This document shows positions 9,319 through 17,390 of a DNA stretch of 64,000 nucleotides, in pieces. The stretch comes from Nitrogeniibacter aestuarii. GTDB lineage: Bacteria; Pseudomonadota; Gammaproteobacteria; Burkholderiales; Rhodocyclaceae. The notes under the pieces are model-generated. The model worked only from the letters and a program-made list of their open reading frames with translations. It had not been told where the DNA came from and made no database searches. The stretch spans positions 1,178,001 through 1,242,000 of the forward strand of contig NZ_CP071321.1 in the NCBI RefSeq assembly GCF_017309585.1, read 5' to 3'. A program made the position numbers and the translations under genes. The number at the start of each line of letters is the position of its first letter. The stretch's first letter is position 1.

Positions 9319-10034
9319 GCCGCGAGCGAGGCCTCGGCAGGTTGAGCCTGCGTGGGCGAAGCATCAGCGGTGACAAGCGCCTCGATGGCTTGATGCGCCT
9401 GCAAGGCAATCTCGCGGCGATGCAGGTTGTCCGTCTCGATTGCCGGAAGAATATCGACCCTGACCACGATTCGCTCGGCGCCGACGATGCTGGCCATGCT
9501 CTGCCCTAGGGAAAGATCGCCGTCATAGGCCGCCGCGCGCGTGTAGTCCCCATCTGGGGTCTGATAGCGCAGCGCCATCGGCTGTATCGGGTTGCCGGTG
9601 AGGATGGCGGGCTGAAGTAGCGCGGCATGGAAGTGCTGCACATGGCTGCCGTCGGTGGTGGTGCCTTCGGGAAAGAGTGCCACATGGCGACCGCTCGCCA
9701 TGCAGCGGGCGATCTCTTCATTGATGATCCGTGCATGGCCCCGACTGCCCCGTCGCAGAAACACCGTCTCGTTCACTGCCGCCAGCCAGCCGATGACGGG
9801 CCACTGGCGGACTTCGGATTTGGAGATGAACGCCGATGGCGTGATTGCGTTGATCACGAAGATGTCGACCCACGACACGTGATTGGCCACGATCAGCCCG
9901 CGCTCGATCAGCGGCGCGCCGCTGCTCTGCAGTTCAATACCGAGGATGGTCAGCAGTTTGCACGACCAGCGTTGTCGGCTGCGCCCGCGTTGCTCTTGAG
10001 AGAGCATCGGAAATACGAGGGCGGAAGTGAGCAT
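9315..10034 (-). CDS. olsA: PlsC-family acyltransferase, probably OlsA-like lyso-ornithine lipid O-acyltransferase
   Basis: Has the acyltransferase signature: NHVSWVD (NHxxxxD catalytic pair), a middle block FLRRGSRGH and FPEGTTTDGSHVQHFH. It follows, in the same direction, a GNAT protein like OlsB, the order seen in olsBA loci where OlsB makes lyso-ornithine lipid and OlsA adds the second acyl chain; a general 1-acylglycerol-3-phosphate acyltransferase is the alternative. The coordinates use the first ATG. The frame remains clearly coding upstream as far as 10112 (RLWRYSRIALHLLRG just before the ATG, a typical PlsC N-terminal helix) with no ATG, GTG or TTG, so the true start may be a CTG at 10112-10110 overlapping the olsB stop; see findings. 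Confidence 0.8.
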   Translation of the reverse strand: MLTSALVFPMLSQEQRGRSRQRWSCKLLTILGIELQSSGAPLIERGLIVANHVSWVDIFVINAITPSAFISKSEVRQWPVIGWLAAVNETVFLRRGSRGHARIINEEIARCMASGRHVALFPEGTTTDGSHVQHFHAALLQPAILTGNPIQPMALRYQTPDGDYTRAAAYDGDLSLGQSMASIVGAERIVVRVDILPAIETDNLHRREIALQAHQAIEALVTADASPTQAQPAEASLAA

Positions 10035-10108
10035 GCCCCGCAGCAGGTGCAGGGCGATGCGTGAGTAGCGCCACAGACGCTTGGGTCGAGAAGTTGGCTG
10101 CAGGGTGC

Positions 10109-10867
10109 TCAGTCTTTACGTCCCATGAAGTGTTTGGCGTACTTGCCGTCCACCCGGGTCATCGGCATCAGGATGGGCAGGTCGGCGGTGTTGAAGTCAG
10201 GATCCCAGGCTGGCTCTCCGCAAATCCAGGCGCCTGCACGCAGATAGCCCTTGATCAGCGGTGGGGCTTCGGCGTCGAGATGCCCGTTCAGCTTGTCCAG
10301 CGGCAGTGCCGTGCGTGGGAAGACGCGATATTCAAGCGGTGCCAGGTGTTTTTCCTTGAGCTGATTATACAGACTCGCTGCCAGATGACCGCCGTCGGCC
10401 ATGCTCACGGAGGCGCAGCCGACCAGATAGTCGTAGCTGCGCTCCTGCATGTAACGGGCCAGGCCCGACCACAGCAGGGTAATGACCGCGCCGGTGCGAT
10501 AGTCGGCATCGATGCACGAGCGGCCGATCTCGACCAGACGTCCGCGCAGATGCTGCAGGCGGGTGAGGTCGAATTCGTTCTCGGAGTAATAGCCACCGAC
10601 GCGACGGGCTGCGTCCGGCGGCAGGATGCGGTAGGTGCCGACGATCTTGCCCTGATCTTCGTCGCGAACGATCAGATGTTCACAGAACGGATCGTAGATA
10701 TCGCGATCGACGCCGGGTGTGCGTGAGGACAGCTTGGCGCCCATCTCTTCGGCAAACACGCGGTAACGCAGCTTCTGGGCTTCGAGGATTTCGGTCTCGC
10801 AGGTGGCCAGGCCAACGCGGAGATTGCGGCGACGGCGTGCGGCGGCGTCAAGACGTTTTTCCAACAT
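10109..10867 (-). CDS. olsB: GNAT-fold acyltransferase, OlsB-like ornithine N-acyltransferase (hemolysin-like family)
   Basis: A 252-residue member of the OlsB/HlyA-like acyl-ACP acyltransferase family. Characteristic blocks are QKLRYRVFAEEMGA, a DxYD segment (DIYDPFCEHL), EIGRSCI and YLVGCASVSM, and the C-terminal IKGYLRAGAWICGEPAWDPDFN in which proximal residues are conserved in OlsB proteins. It would attach a 3-hydroxyacyl chain to ornithine, giving lyso-ornithine lipid. ATG at 10867 is chosen because AGGACAG stands 4-10 bases upstream; an in-frame ATG at 10927 has no such site. The PlsC-like gene follows directly. Ornithine lipids typically replace phospholipids when phosphate is scarce; no Pho box was identified here. 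Confidence 0.75.
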   Translation of the reverse strand: MLEKRLDAAARRRRNLRVGLATCETEILEAQKLRYRVFAEEMGAKLSSRTPGVDRDIYDPFCEHLIVRDEDQGKIVGTYRILPPDAARRVGGYYSENEFDLTRLQHLRGRLVEIGRSCIDADYRTGAVITLLWSGLARYMQERSYDYLVGCASVSMADGGHLAASLYNQLKEKHLAPLEYRVFPRTALPLDKLNGHLDAEAPPLIKGYLRAGAWICGEPAWDPDFNTADLPILMPMTRVDGKYAKHFMGRKD

Positions 10868-11034
10868 GGTGCTGTCCTTTTTTCTGAAGTTGCCCCGCAC
10901 TCTAGAAATTCGACTTTGCAGCACCATGACGGCCGCGTTACGCGAAGGTGACGATGCTTCCCGGGCGACGATGTCATGCGATCGTCACGAACACGTCATG
11001 GTGATGTCGCGTACCGGTAGCAGCATCCCGTGCC

Positions 11035-12246
11035 ATGAATCAGAGTCCGCTGACCCTTGAGCACCTGGCCGGGGTGCGCCGACAGTTGCGCGTGGCCGTG
11101 GTGACCGAAACCTATCCGCCCGAGGTCAATGGCGTTGCCATGACCACGGGGCGTCTCGTGTCTCAATTGATCGAGATGGGGCATATCGTGACCCTGGTCC
11201 GCCCGCGTCAGGGGGCGGCCGACATCCCGGCCCAGGACGAGCGATTCGAGGAGGTGTTGTCCCGCGGCATCCCCATCCCGAAGTACAACCACCTCAAGAT
11301 GGGCTTGCCGGCGCGCCACCTGCTGACCAAGTTGTGGTCGGTGCGTCGCCCGGATGTGGTGCAGATCGTGACCGAAGGCCCGCTTGGCTGGTCGGCGCTG
11401 GGCGCTGCGCGCAAATTGCGCATTCCGGCCATTACCGAGTTCCACACCAACTTCCACAGCTACAGCCGGTATTACGGCGTCGGCTGGCTCAAACAGCCCG
11501 TGGAGGCCTACCTGCGCCGATTTCACAACAAGGGCGAGATGTGTCTGGTGCCGACGCGGGCAATGGCGGACAAGCTGAGCCGAAAGGGGGTTCGCGCGGT
11601 CGAAGTGGTCGCACGCGGCGTGGATACCGCCCTGTTTTCGCCCGCGCGCAGAAGCGAAGCACTGCGGGAGCAATGGGGCGCCAGGCCAGAGACACTGGTC
11701 GCGACGGTGGTCGGGCGGGTCGCTCCGGAAAAAAATCTCGCACTGGCCTTGCGCGCGTTCGATGCGCTGGCCGAGCGCCATGGGGATGCCCGCCTGGTGG
11801 TGGTCGGTGACGGGCCGTCACTCGATGCGCTCAAGGCCTCCCACCCGCGGCACATCTATGTCGGCATGCGCACGGGCGAGGATCTGGCTTCGCACTATGC
11901 TTCCGCAGACCTGTTCCTCTTTCCGAGCACGACCGAAACCTTTGGCAATGTGGCCACCGAAGCGCTCGCCAGTGGCTTGCCGGTGGTGGGATACGACTAC
12001 GCGGCCGTCGCCGAGCGGGTTAAGACCGGCCTCAACGGGTGGCGCGTGCCGATGGATGACGAAGCGGCCTTCGTTCATGCGGCCATGGCCGCCGCTAACC
12101 CGGGTGCTCTCGAGCCGCTGCGTCATGGCGCTCGTGAGAGCGTCCTGGAGCTCGATTGGCGCGCCATCGCGCAGACCCTGGTCGATGTGATGGAGTCGGT
12201 GCTGGCCCGGCACGAAGCGCGGGCGGGGCTGGCGGCGGCGCGCTGA
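11035..12246 (+). CDS. GT4-family glycosyltransferase (MgtA/SqdX-like)
   Basis: A 403-residue GT-B glycosyltransferase. The N-terminal acceptor domain starts VAVVTETYPPEVNGVA and contains ITEFHTNFHSYSRYY; the C-terminal donor domain has VGRVAPEKNL, VVVGDGPS, and the nucleotide-sugar E-x7-E stretch LFLFPSTTETFGNVATEALASGLPVVGYD. These features are those of GDP-mannose-dependent mannosyltransferase/sulfoquinovosyl-diacylglycerol synthase relatives that act on diacylglycerol or phosphatidylinositol-like lipids. Divergently placed from the olsB/olsA-like pair, it may take part in glycolipid formation, but sugar and acceptor cannot be read from sequence. The 167-base gap to olsB has no clear promoter consensus. 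Confidence 0.82.
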   Translation: MNQSPLTLEHLAGVRRQLRVAVVTETYPPEVNGVAMTTGRLVSQLIEMGHIVTLVRPRQGAADIPAQDERFEEVLSRGIPIPKYNHLKMGLPARHLLTKLWSVRRPDVVQIVTEGPLGWSALGAARKLRIPAITEFHTNFHSYSRYYGVGWLKQPVEAYLRRFHNKGEMCLVPTRAMADKLSRKGVRAVEVVARGVDTALFSPARRSEALREQWGARPETLVATVVGRVAPEKNLALALRAFDALAERHGDARLVVVGDGPSLDALKASHPRHIYVGMRTGEDLASHYASADLFLFPSTTETFGNVATEALASGLPVVGYDYAAVAERVKTGLNGWRVPMDDEAAFVHAAMAAANPGALEPLRHGARESVLELDWRAIAQTLVDVMESVLARHEARAGLAAAR

Positions 12247-12327
12247 GACGCAGTCAGGCTGCAGGGCCGCGCCGCGTACGCGAATGAAAGCCTATACTTT
12301 CACTTTCGCTTAACAGAACGGTTTCCC

Positions 12328-13263
12328 ATGTCAGTGCTTGTCTGCGGTTCCATCGCCTACGACACCATTATGGTGTTTCATGATCGCTTCAAGGATCACA
12401 TCCTCCCGGACAAGATTCACATTCTGAATGTCGCCTTTCTGGTGCCGGATATGCGTCGCGAGTATGGCGGTTGTGCGGGCAATATCGCCTACAACCTCAA
12501 ACTGCTCGGCGGCGAGCCCATGATCATGGCCACGGTGGGTGATGATGCCGCGCCATACCTCGACCGTCTCGATGGTCTCGGCCTCAGCCGTGCTCATGTG
12601 CGTCAGGTGTCGGGCAGCTTCACGGCCCAGGCATTCATCACCACCGATCTGGACGATAACCAGATTACGGCCTTTCATCCGGGAGCGATGAACTTCTCGC
12701 ATGAAAACAGGGTCGAGGAAACGAAGGGCATCAAGCTGGGCATCGTGGCGCCGGATGGGCGCGATGGCATGATCGAGCATGCACGGCAGTTCGCCGAGGC
12801 GGGTATTCCGTTCATTTTCGACCCGGGTCAGGGCCTGCCGATGTTCTCTGGCGACGATCTAATGCGTTTCCTCGAGGCGGCCACCTATTGCGCACTCAAC
12901 GACTACGAGGCGCAGATGATGACCGAGAAAACAGGCAAAAGCCTTGAGCAGATCGCAGAACTCGTCGATGCGCTGATCGTGACGCGGGGCGCTTCCGGGT
13001 CGGAGATTTACACGGCAGGACAACGTATTGACGTGCCGTGCGTTAAAGCAGATGAGCTGGTCGATCCGACGGGCTGTGGCGACGCCTTCCGGGGCGGCCT
13101 GCTGTACGGCATCGTCAACGGCTTCGACTGGCAGACGACGGGGCGGCTTGCCGCCGTGATGGGCAGTATCAAGATTGCCCATCGTGGCGGGCAGAACCAT
13201 GCGCCCAGTCGGGATGAAATCGCCGAGCGCTATGCGACGGCTTTTGGAGAAAGACCATGGTAA
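12328..13263 (+). CDS. PfkB-family carbohydrate/nucleoside kinase (adenosine kinase-like)
   Basis: A 311-residue ribokinase-fold enzyme. It has the N-terminal substrate block GGCAGNIAYNLKLLGG, the middle GDD segment and the C-terminal anion hole and catalytic base DPTGCGDAFRGG (PfkB signature 2, with catalytic Asp). The sequence VCGSIAYDTIM and the phenylalanine-rich N-terminus resemble the proteobacterial adenosine kinase-like group. Its substrate is not certain. A TATACT hexamer at 12293-12298 could be the -10 element. The stop codon overlaps the start of the lipoprotein gene by 7 bases, so the two are co-translated. Confidence 0.82.
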   Translation: MSVLVCGSIAYDTIMVFHDRFKDHILPDKIHILNVAFLVPDMRREYGGCAGNIAYNLKLLGGEPMIMATVGDDAAPYLDRLDGLGLSRAHVRQVSGSFTAQAFITTDLDDNQITAFHPGAMNFSHENRVEETKGIKLGIVAPDGRDGMIEHARQFAEAGIPFIFDPGQGLPMFSGDDLMRFLEAATYCALNDYEAQMMTEKTGKSLEQIAELVDALIVTRGASGSEIYTAGQRIDVPCVKADELVDPTGCGDAFRGGLLYGIVNGFDWQTTGRLAAVMGSIKIAHRGGQNHAPSRDEIAERYATAFGERPW

Positions 13264-13727
13264 GGAAAGATCTGCGTGCTCGCGTCACCCTGCTGGCGCT
13301 GGTCGCAAGCCTGGGGCTGGCCGGTTGCGCGAGCAACCTCACCGGTGACAGCTATTCACGCGACGAGGCCCGACGGGCCATGGTGGTGCGCTATGCAACC
13401 ATCGATTCAATGCGCCTGGTGAAGCTCGAGGGCACCAAGAGCAATGTGGGGACGGTGGCCGGTGGTGCCGTGGGCGGCATTGCGGGTAGCAGCATCGGCA
13501 GCGGCAAGGGCTCGGCCGTTGGCGCCGTCATTGGTGCGGTGGCCGGCGGGCTGGCCGGTGCTGCGGCCGAAGAGGGGCTGACCCGCTCGCAGGGGATCGA
13601 GATCACCGTGCGGCTCGACAACGGCTCGCACATGGCGATCGTTCAGGAATACAACGGCGAAAATTTTGTGCCGGGTCAGCGAGTGCGGCTGGTTCAGAAC
13701 GGTAGCACGACACGCGTGACCCCCTGA
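13257..13727 (+). CDS. Glycine-zipper outer-membrane lipoprotein (SlyB/Pcp-like)
   Basis: A 156-residue lipoprotein with a type II signal peptide ending in the lipobox LAGC (Cys about 23). The centre is a glycine-zipper 2TM repeat (GGAVGGIAGSSIGSGKGS then GAVIGAVAGGLAGAAAEEG), as in SlyB/17-kDa antigen family proteins, followed by a small beta domain that reads ITVRLDNGSHMAIVQEY and GQRVRLV. The family is associated with outer-membrane stability and envelope stress. Start overlaps the kinase gene. A strong terminator follows. Confidence 0.88.
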   Translation: MVRKDLRARVTLLALVASLGLAGCASNLTGDSYSRDEARRAMVVRYATIDSMRLVKLEGTKSNVGTVAGGAVGGIAGSSIGSGKGSAVGAVIGAVAGGLAGAAAEEGLTRSQGIEITVRLDNGSHMAIVQEYNGENFVPGQRVRLVQNGSTTRVTP

Positions 13728-13753
13728 GAGACGCACCAGGGCTCAGCATTGAG

Positions 13754-13778
13754 AAGCACCCCGCGGGGTGCTTTTTTT
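13754..13778 (+). terminator. Rho-independent terminator after the glycine-zipper lipoprotein
   Basis: AGCACCCC/GGGGTGCT, an 8-bp GC-rich stem with a two-base centre, followed by seven T residues. Confidence 0.88.
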
Positions 13779-13784
13779 CGGGCT

Positions 13785-14192
13785 TCAAGCCAAGAGCACG
13801 AAGCCCCAGACGGTGGCCAGATTGATCAGCGTGATCAGAACGGCGGCACTGCCGATATCCTTGGCGCGTTTGGCCAGACGGTGCCGTTCGAGCGAGACGC
13901 GATCGACCACGGCTTCTACGGCGGAGTTCATCAACTCCACGATCAGCACCAGCAGCACCGAGGCGATGAGCATGGCCTTGCTCGGGCCTGGGACCGAGAG
14001 AAACAGCGCGATTGGAATCAGCACGATGGCAAGCAGGCATTCCTGCCGGAAGGCGTCTTCGTGCTTGAATGCAGCCTTGAGGCCATCAAGCGAGTACTTG
14101 AAAGCGTTCCAGATGCGTTTGAGGCCTGTCTTGCCCTTGTAGGGGCTTTCGCCGGGCGGGGGATTGTCCGGGGGCAGCATGGGGGCTGTCAT
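13785..14192 (-). CDS. dgkA: Diacylglycerol kinase
   Basis: A 135-residue integral membrane protein that phosphorylates diacylglycerol to phosphatidic acid, recycling diacylglycerol released during membrane-derived glucan or LPS decoration. It has an amphipathic N-terminus (GLKRIWNAFKYSLDGLKAAF), three membrane helices and the active-site motif ELMNSAVEAVVDR (E-x-NTAIE-x-VVD type). About ten residues longer at the N-terminus than E. coli DgkA (122 residues). It stands alone, convergent with the lipoprotein gene and with a 71-base gap from the DUF3426 gene upstream. Confidence 0.93.
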   Translation of the reverse strand: MTAPMLPPDNPPPGESPYKGKTGLKRIWNAFKYSLDGLKAAFKHEDAFRQECLLAIVLIPIALFLSVPGPSKAMLIASVLLVLIVELMNSAVEAVVDRVSLERHRLAKRAKDIGSAAVLITLINLATVWGFVLLA

Positions 14193-14263
14193 CTGGGTGG
14201 TGTCTCGCAGAGGTTATGTTGGCGGTAAAGGCGCGAGTCTCACGCGGCCACATGTCACCCGTG

Positions 14264-16501
14264 TTAAGGGTAGAAGGCGTAGAGCCGATACCCGGCCGCA
14301 TTGACGTTGTCGGCCGAGAATTCCACTTCGACTACTTCGGTCGCGCCGCCCGCAAACCCGGTGCCATCCGGCGCCTTGCCGAGCCACTCTTCCGGCGTGA
14401 GCACCTTGCGTACCACCGGTTGGTCTCGGGCGTCGGTGAGGGTCAGCTCCAGATGGGGGAACGCCTGGGCTTCCCGGTTGCGGTTGGTCAGCGTGGCCGT
14501 CAGCAGGAAAACGCCTTCACGTTCGGGCAAACGGTTCAGATCGGAGGCCTCGATGCTGATCTGCTTGGGGTCGCGGGGCAGGGCCATGCTGCATCCCACG
14601 CTCGCGCACAGCGTTTCGAAGAAGGGCTGGAGCTGAGGTGCGGCCTCGATGAGCTGCTTTCGATAGTAGATGGCAATCTGCGCCGCAAGGACTGCAATCA
14701 ACACGCCGGCAAGCATACCCGAGAACCACGGCGTGCCTTCGCGCCGATCGGGAAGCGAGTCGAGTGCCTTTTCTTCGGGTGCGGGCTCTGTTTCCGGTTC
14801 GTCGGCACCGGCGGTCTCGTCCTGCCGGTTGGCCGATTCCGTGTCGGTGGGCGGTTGCTTGCTCTCGACATCCATGATGGTGAACACGTCTTCCGACGAT
14901 GCCGGCGCCTCGGCTTCGGCATCGTCGGCCCGTGGTTCTTCATCGATGTGTTCTTCCTGGTCGCTTGAGCCTTCAACCGGAGCTGCGCTGGCCTCGGTGG
15001 GTGACGCTTCGTCGAGCGTCGATTCGGCCGATTCAGGGTCGTCAATGTCGAGCACGAAGTCGGCATACGCGTCGGATGCGTCTTCCTCGACGACAGTCTC
15101 CTGAGCCGCACGTTCGGCGCGCTGCTCGCTGACCTTCGCTTCCAGATGCTCGTCCGGTGCCAGCAAGGCGTCCAGGTCGGCCTCTGCTGTTGCGGGCGAG
15201 CCTGCTTCTTCCTCCGTTCGTGTGCTATCCGGCTCCCCCTGCTCAAACTCGCGCAGTGATTCGGGGTCCGTCATGGAGGCCTCAAAGGCGTCCAGCGATG
15301 GTGCAGTGAAGCCACCCTCGCTTGGCACTGGAGGCGGAGGCGCGGTTTCTTCGGTGGGCACGGCCTCGTTCGCCATGGCGTAACCATCGGAACTAGAGTC
15401 CTCTGCCTGCTCATCAGGCTCGTCTTCGAGCTGAGCATCCAGCTCAAACGTGTCTTCGGCCTCTGGCAAAGAGTCAATCGCCGCCAGCGCGCCGGATTCT
15501 TCTTCTGACTCAAGGTCGAGATCAATCGCGGCGTAGTCGCCCGTGTCGGGTTCGAAAGCGTCGCCAGCGCTGGCGGCGAAGCTGGCATCCGACTCGAGGT
15601 CTACTTCAAGCGCGGAGTCGAGTGGTGTGTCTGGATCAAACCAGGTCGACGTCGCGTCCGCGGGCATTTCTGCCTCGGGTTCTGCCTCGGGTTCTGCCTC
15701 GGGTTCTGCCTCGGGTTCTGCCTCGGGTTCTGCCTCGGGTTCTGCCTCGGGTTCTGCCTCGGGTTCCGGCTCGGGTTCCGGCTCGGGTTCCGGCTCGGGT
15801 TCCGGCTCGGGTTCCGGCTCGGGTTCCGGCTCGGGTTCCGGCTCGGGTTCCGGCTCGGGTTCCGGCTCGGGTTCCGGCTCGGGTTCCGGCTCGGGTTCCG
15901 GCTCGGGTTCCGGCTCGGGTTCCGGCTCGGGTTCCGGCTCGGGTTCCGGCTCGGGTTCCGGCTCGGGTTCCGGCTCGGGTTCCGGCTCGGGTTCCGGCTC
16001 GGGTTCCGGCTCGGGTTCCGGCTCGGGTTCCGGCTCGGGTTCCGGCTCGGGTTCCGGCTCGGGTTCCGGCTCGGGTTCCGGCTCGGGTTCCGGCTCGGGT
16101 TCCGGCTCGGGTTCCGGCTCGGGTTCCGGCTCGGGTTCCGGCTCGGGTTCCGGCTCGGGTGGCGTTGTCATATTCTGTTCAGCCGAAGCGGGTGCGCTGA
16201 ACCCGAAGCCAGTGGCCTCTTCGTTTGACATGGGCGGCGCTGTGAAGCCGCCATCCATGGGCGTGCGCTCTTCCAGAATGAACACACTGGTCGCGGCAGC
16301 CCCCGTCACCGCTGATGTCGCAGGGCTGTCTGCGGGGTCGGTAGTCGCAGTCGCCGGGGGCGGCGTTTCGGTCTCGAGCGTGTCGAGGGCGTTGAAGACA
16401 TGGCGGCATTGACCGCATCGAACGCGGCCCTGTCGTACGCGCAACTGCTCCGACGTAATGCGAAACACCGTCTGGCATGCGGGGCAGCGGGTGCGCATCA
16501 T
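14264..16501 (-). CDS. Zinc-ribbon / DUF3426 membrane protein with very long Glu-Pro repeat
   Basis: A 745-residue protein. Residues 1-40 form an MJ0042-type zinc ribbon (CPAC at 6-9, CGQC at 29-32). Residues about 115-277 are a Glu-Pro repeat, ending in roughly eight Glu-Ala-Glu-Pro units, encoded by about 41 tandem copies of a 12-bp unit. A further acidic Ser/Asp/Glu-rich region reaches to about 590, then one membrane helix (GMLAGVLIAVLAAQIAIYY) and a C-terminal DUF3426 domain (GCSMALPRDPKQISIEASDL, ending YRLYAFYP). The predicted topology puts the zinc ribbon and repeat in the cytoplasm and DUF3426 in the periplasm. The start overlaps the prmA stop (ATGA). Ordinary family members are about 200-400 residues, so the linker is greatly enlarged. 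Function of the family is unknown. Confidence 0.9.
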   Translation of the reverse strand: MMRTRCPACQTVFRITSEQLRVRQGRVRCGQCRHVFNALDTLETETPPPATATTDPADSPATSAVTGAAATSVFILEERTPMDGGFTAPPMSNEEATGFGFSAPASAEQNMTTPPEPEPEPEPEPEPEPEPEPEPEPEPEPEPEPEPEPEPEPEPEPEPEPEPEPEPEPEPEPEPEPEPEPEPEPEPEPEPEPEPEPEPEPEPEPEPEPEPEPEPEPEPEPEPEPEPEPEPEPEPEPEPEPEPEPEPEAEPEAEPEAEPEAEPEAEPEAEPEAEPEAEMPADATSTWFDPDTPLDSALEVDLESDASFAASAGDAFEPDTGDYAAIDLDLESEEESGALAAIDSLPEAEDTFELDAQLEDEPDEQAEDSSSDGYAMANEAVPTEETAPPPPVPSEGGFTAPSLDAFEASMTDPESLREFEQGEPDSTRTEEEAGSPATAEADLDALLAPDEHLEAKVSEQRAERAAQETVVEEDASDAYADFVLDIDDPESAESTLDEASPTEASAAPVEGSSDQEEHIDEEPRADDAEAEAPASSEDVFTIMDVESKQPPTDTESANRQDETAGADEPETEPAPEEKALDSLPDRREGTPWFSGMLAGVLIAVLAAQIAIYYRKQLIEAAPQLQPFFETLCASVGCSMALPRDPKQISIEASDLNRLPEREGVFLLTATLTNRNREAQAFPHLELTLTDARDQPVVRKVLTPEEWLGKAPDGTGFAGGATEVVEVEFSADNVNAAGYRLYAFYP
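15671..16160. repeat. 12-bp tandem repeat array (about 41 copies) encoding Glu-Pro
   Basis: Plus-strand unit GGGTTCCGGCTC, about 33 almost identical copies, adjoining about eight copies of the variant GGGTTCTGCCTC. Since 12 is a multiple of 3, copy-number change keeps the host gene in frame. The near identity at synonymous positions indicates recent expansion by slippage or unequal recombination. Confidence 0.95.
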
Positions 16502-17385
16502 GCGCGTACGCCTTCCAGTCGCGCCCAACCCTCCCGCAACTTGCCGACATGCAGGGAGATCCAGGGGGCGTAGGCTTCGATCACCTGATCGGTCTGGCTA
16601 TCCAGGATGCCGGACAAGGCAATGCGTCCCCCCGGGGCCACGAGGGTACACAGGGCGGGCGCGAGTACACGAAGCGGATTGGTCAGGATATTGGCCACGA
16701 CCAGATCATATTGCCCTTCAACCGCTTGCGTCGACAGGGCGGCTTCAATATTGACGCCATTGCGTGCGGCATTGTCACGCGCCGCGTCGACCGCCTTCTC
16801 GTCGATATCGACGCCTTTGACCGAGCCCGCGCCGAGGCGCGCTGCGGCAATGGCCAGAATGCCGGAACCACAGCCATAGTCCATCACGCTGCAGCCGGGT
16901 GTGACCGTCTGCTCAAGCCATTCGAGGCAAAGATGGGTGGTCGGGTGCGAGCCGGTGCCGAAGGCCATGCCCGGGTCGAGTTCGATATTGATGGCGTCCG
17001 AATTCGGGGCTTCGTGCCATGAGGGGACGATCCACAGCCGGTCGGTAATCCGGATCGGGTCGAACTGCGACTGGGTCAGTTGCACCCAGTTCTGGTCTTC
17101 GATCTCTTCGACGGTAAAGGCCGGCACCTGCTCGAGGCCCGCTTCACCGGCGGCCAGTGACAGGGTCGAGGTCAGATCGCAGTCGGATTCGAACAGGGCG
17201 ATGACCCGGCTGTGATCCCACAGACTGGCGGGCTCCATGCCGGGTTCGCCGAACTGGGGCTTTTCGGCCTCGGTGCCGGCGTCGGCATCTTCGATGCTCA
17301 CCGACACGGCGCCGTGGTTCATGAGGGCATCGGATAGCGCTTCGGCGCGCTCTGCATCCGCCTGAAGGGCCACCGACAGCCACAT
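16498..17385 (-). CDS. prmA: Ribosomal protein L11 methyltransferase
   Basis: A 295-residue enzyme (E. coli PrmA has 293) that trimethylates ribosomal protein L11 using S-adenosylmethionine. The N-terminal substrate-recognition domain is followed by WTQSQFDPI-type linker sequence, GMAFGTGSHPTTHLCL, the SAM motif DYGCGSGILAIAA, and VVANILTNPL (the NPPY-like catalytic block NILxxPL of this family). It lies 5 bases from the accC stop and overlaps the zinc-ribbon gene by 4 bases, part of an aroQ-accB-accC-prmA run. Confidence 0.95.
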   Translation of the reverse strand: MWLSVALQADAERAEALSDALMNHGAVSVSIEDADAGTEAEKPQFGEPGMEPASLWDHSRVIALFESDCDLTSTLSLAAGEAGLEQVPAFTVEEIEDQNWVQLTQSQFDPIRITDRLWIVPSWHEAPNSDAINIELDPGMAFGTGSHPTTHLCLEWLEQTVTPGCSVMDYGCGSGILAIAAARLGAGSVKGVDIDEKAVDAARDNAARNGVNIEAALSTQAVEGQYDLVVANILTNPLRVLAPALCTLVAPGGRIALSGILDSQTDQVIEAYAPWISLHVGKLREGWARLEGVRA

Positions 17386-17390
17386 GATGG

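Noticed and set aside
15671..16160. Regular repeat array considered as CRISPR or satellite DNA
   Set aside because: The unit is 12 bp without spacers and is wholly within a protein frame, so it is a coding tandem repeat.
15543..16412. Long plus-strand frames through the repeat (Gly-Ser and Pro-Ala-Arg-Val repeats)
   Set aside because: They are antisense readings of the 12-bp array; only the minus-strand frame is continuous with a zinc ribbon and DUF3426 domain.
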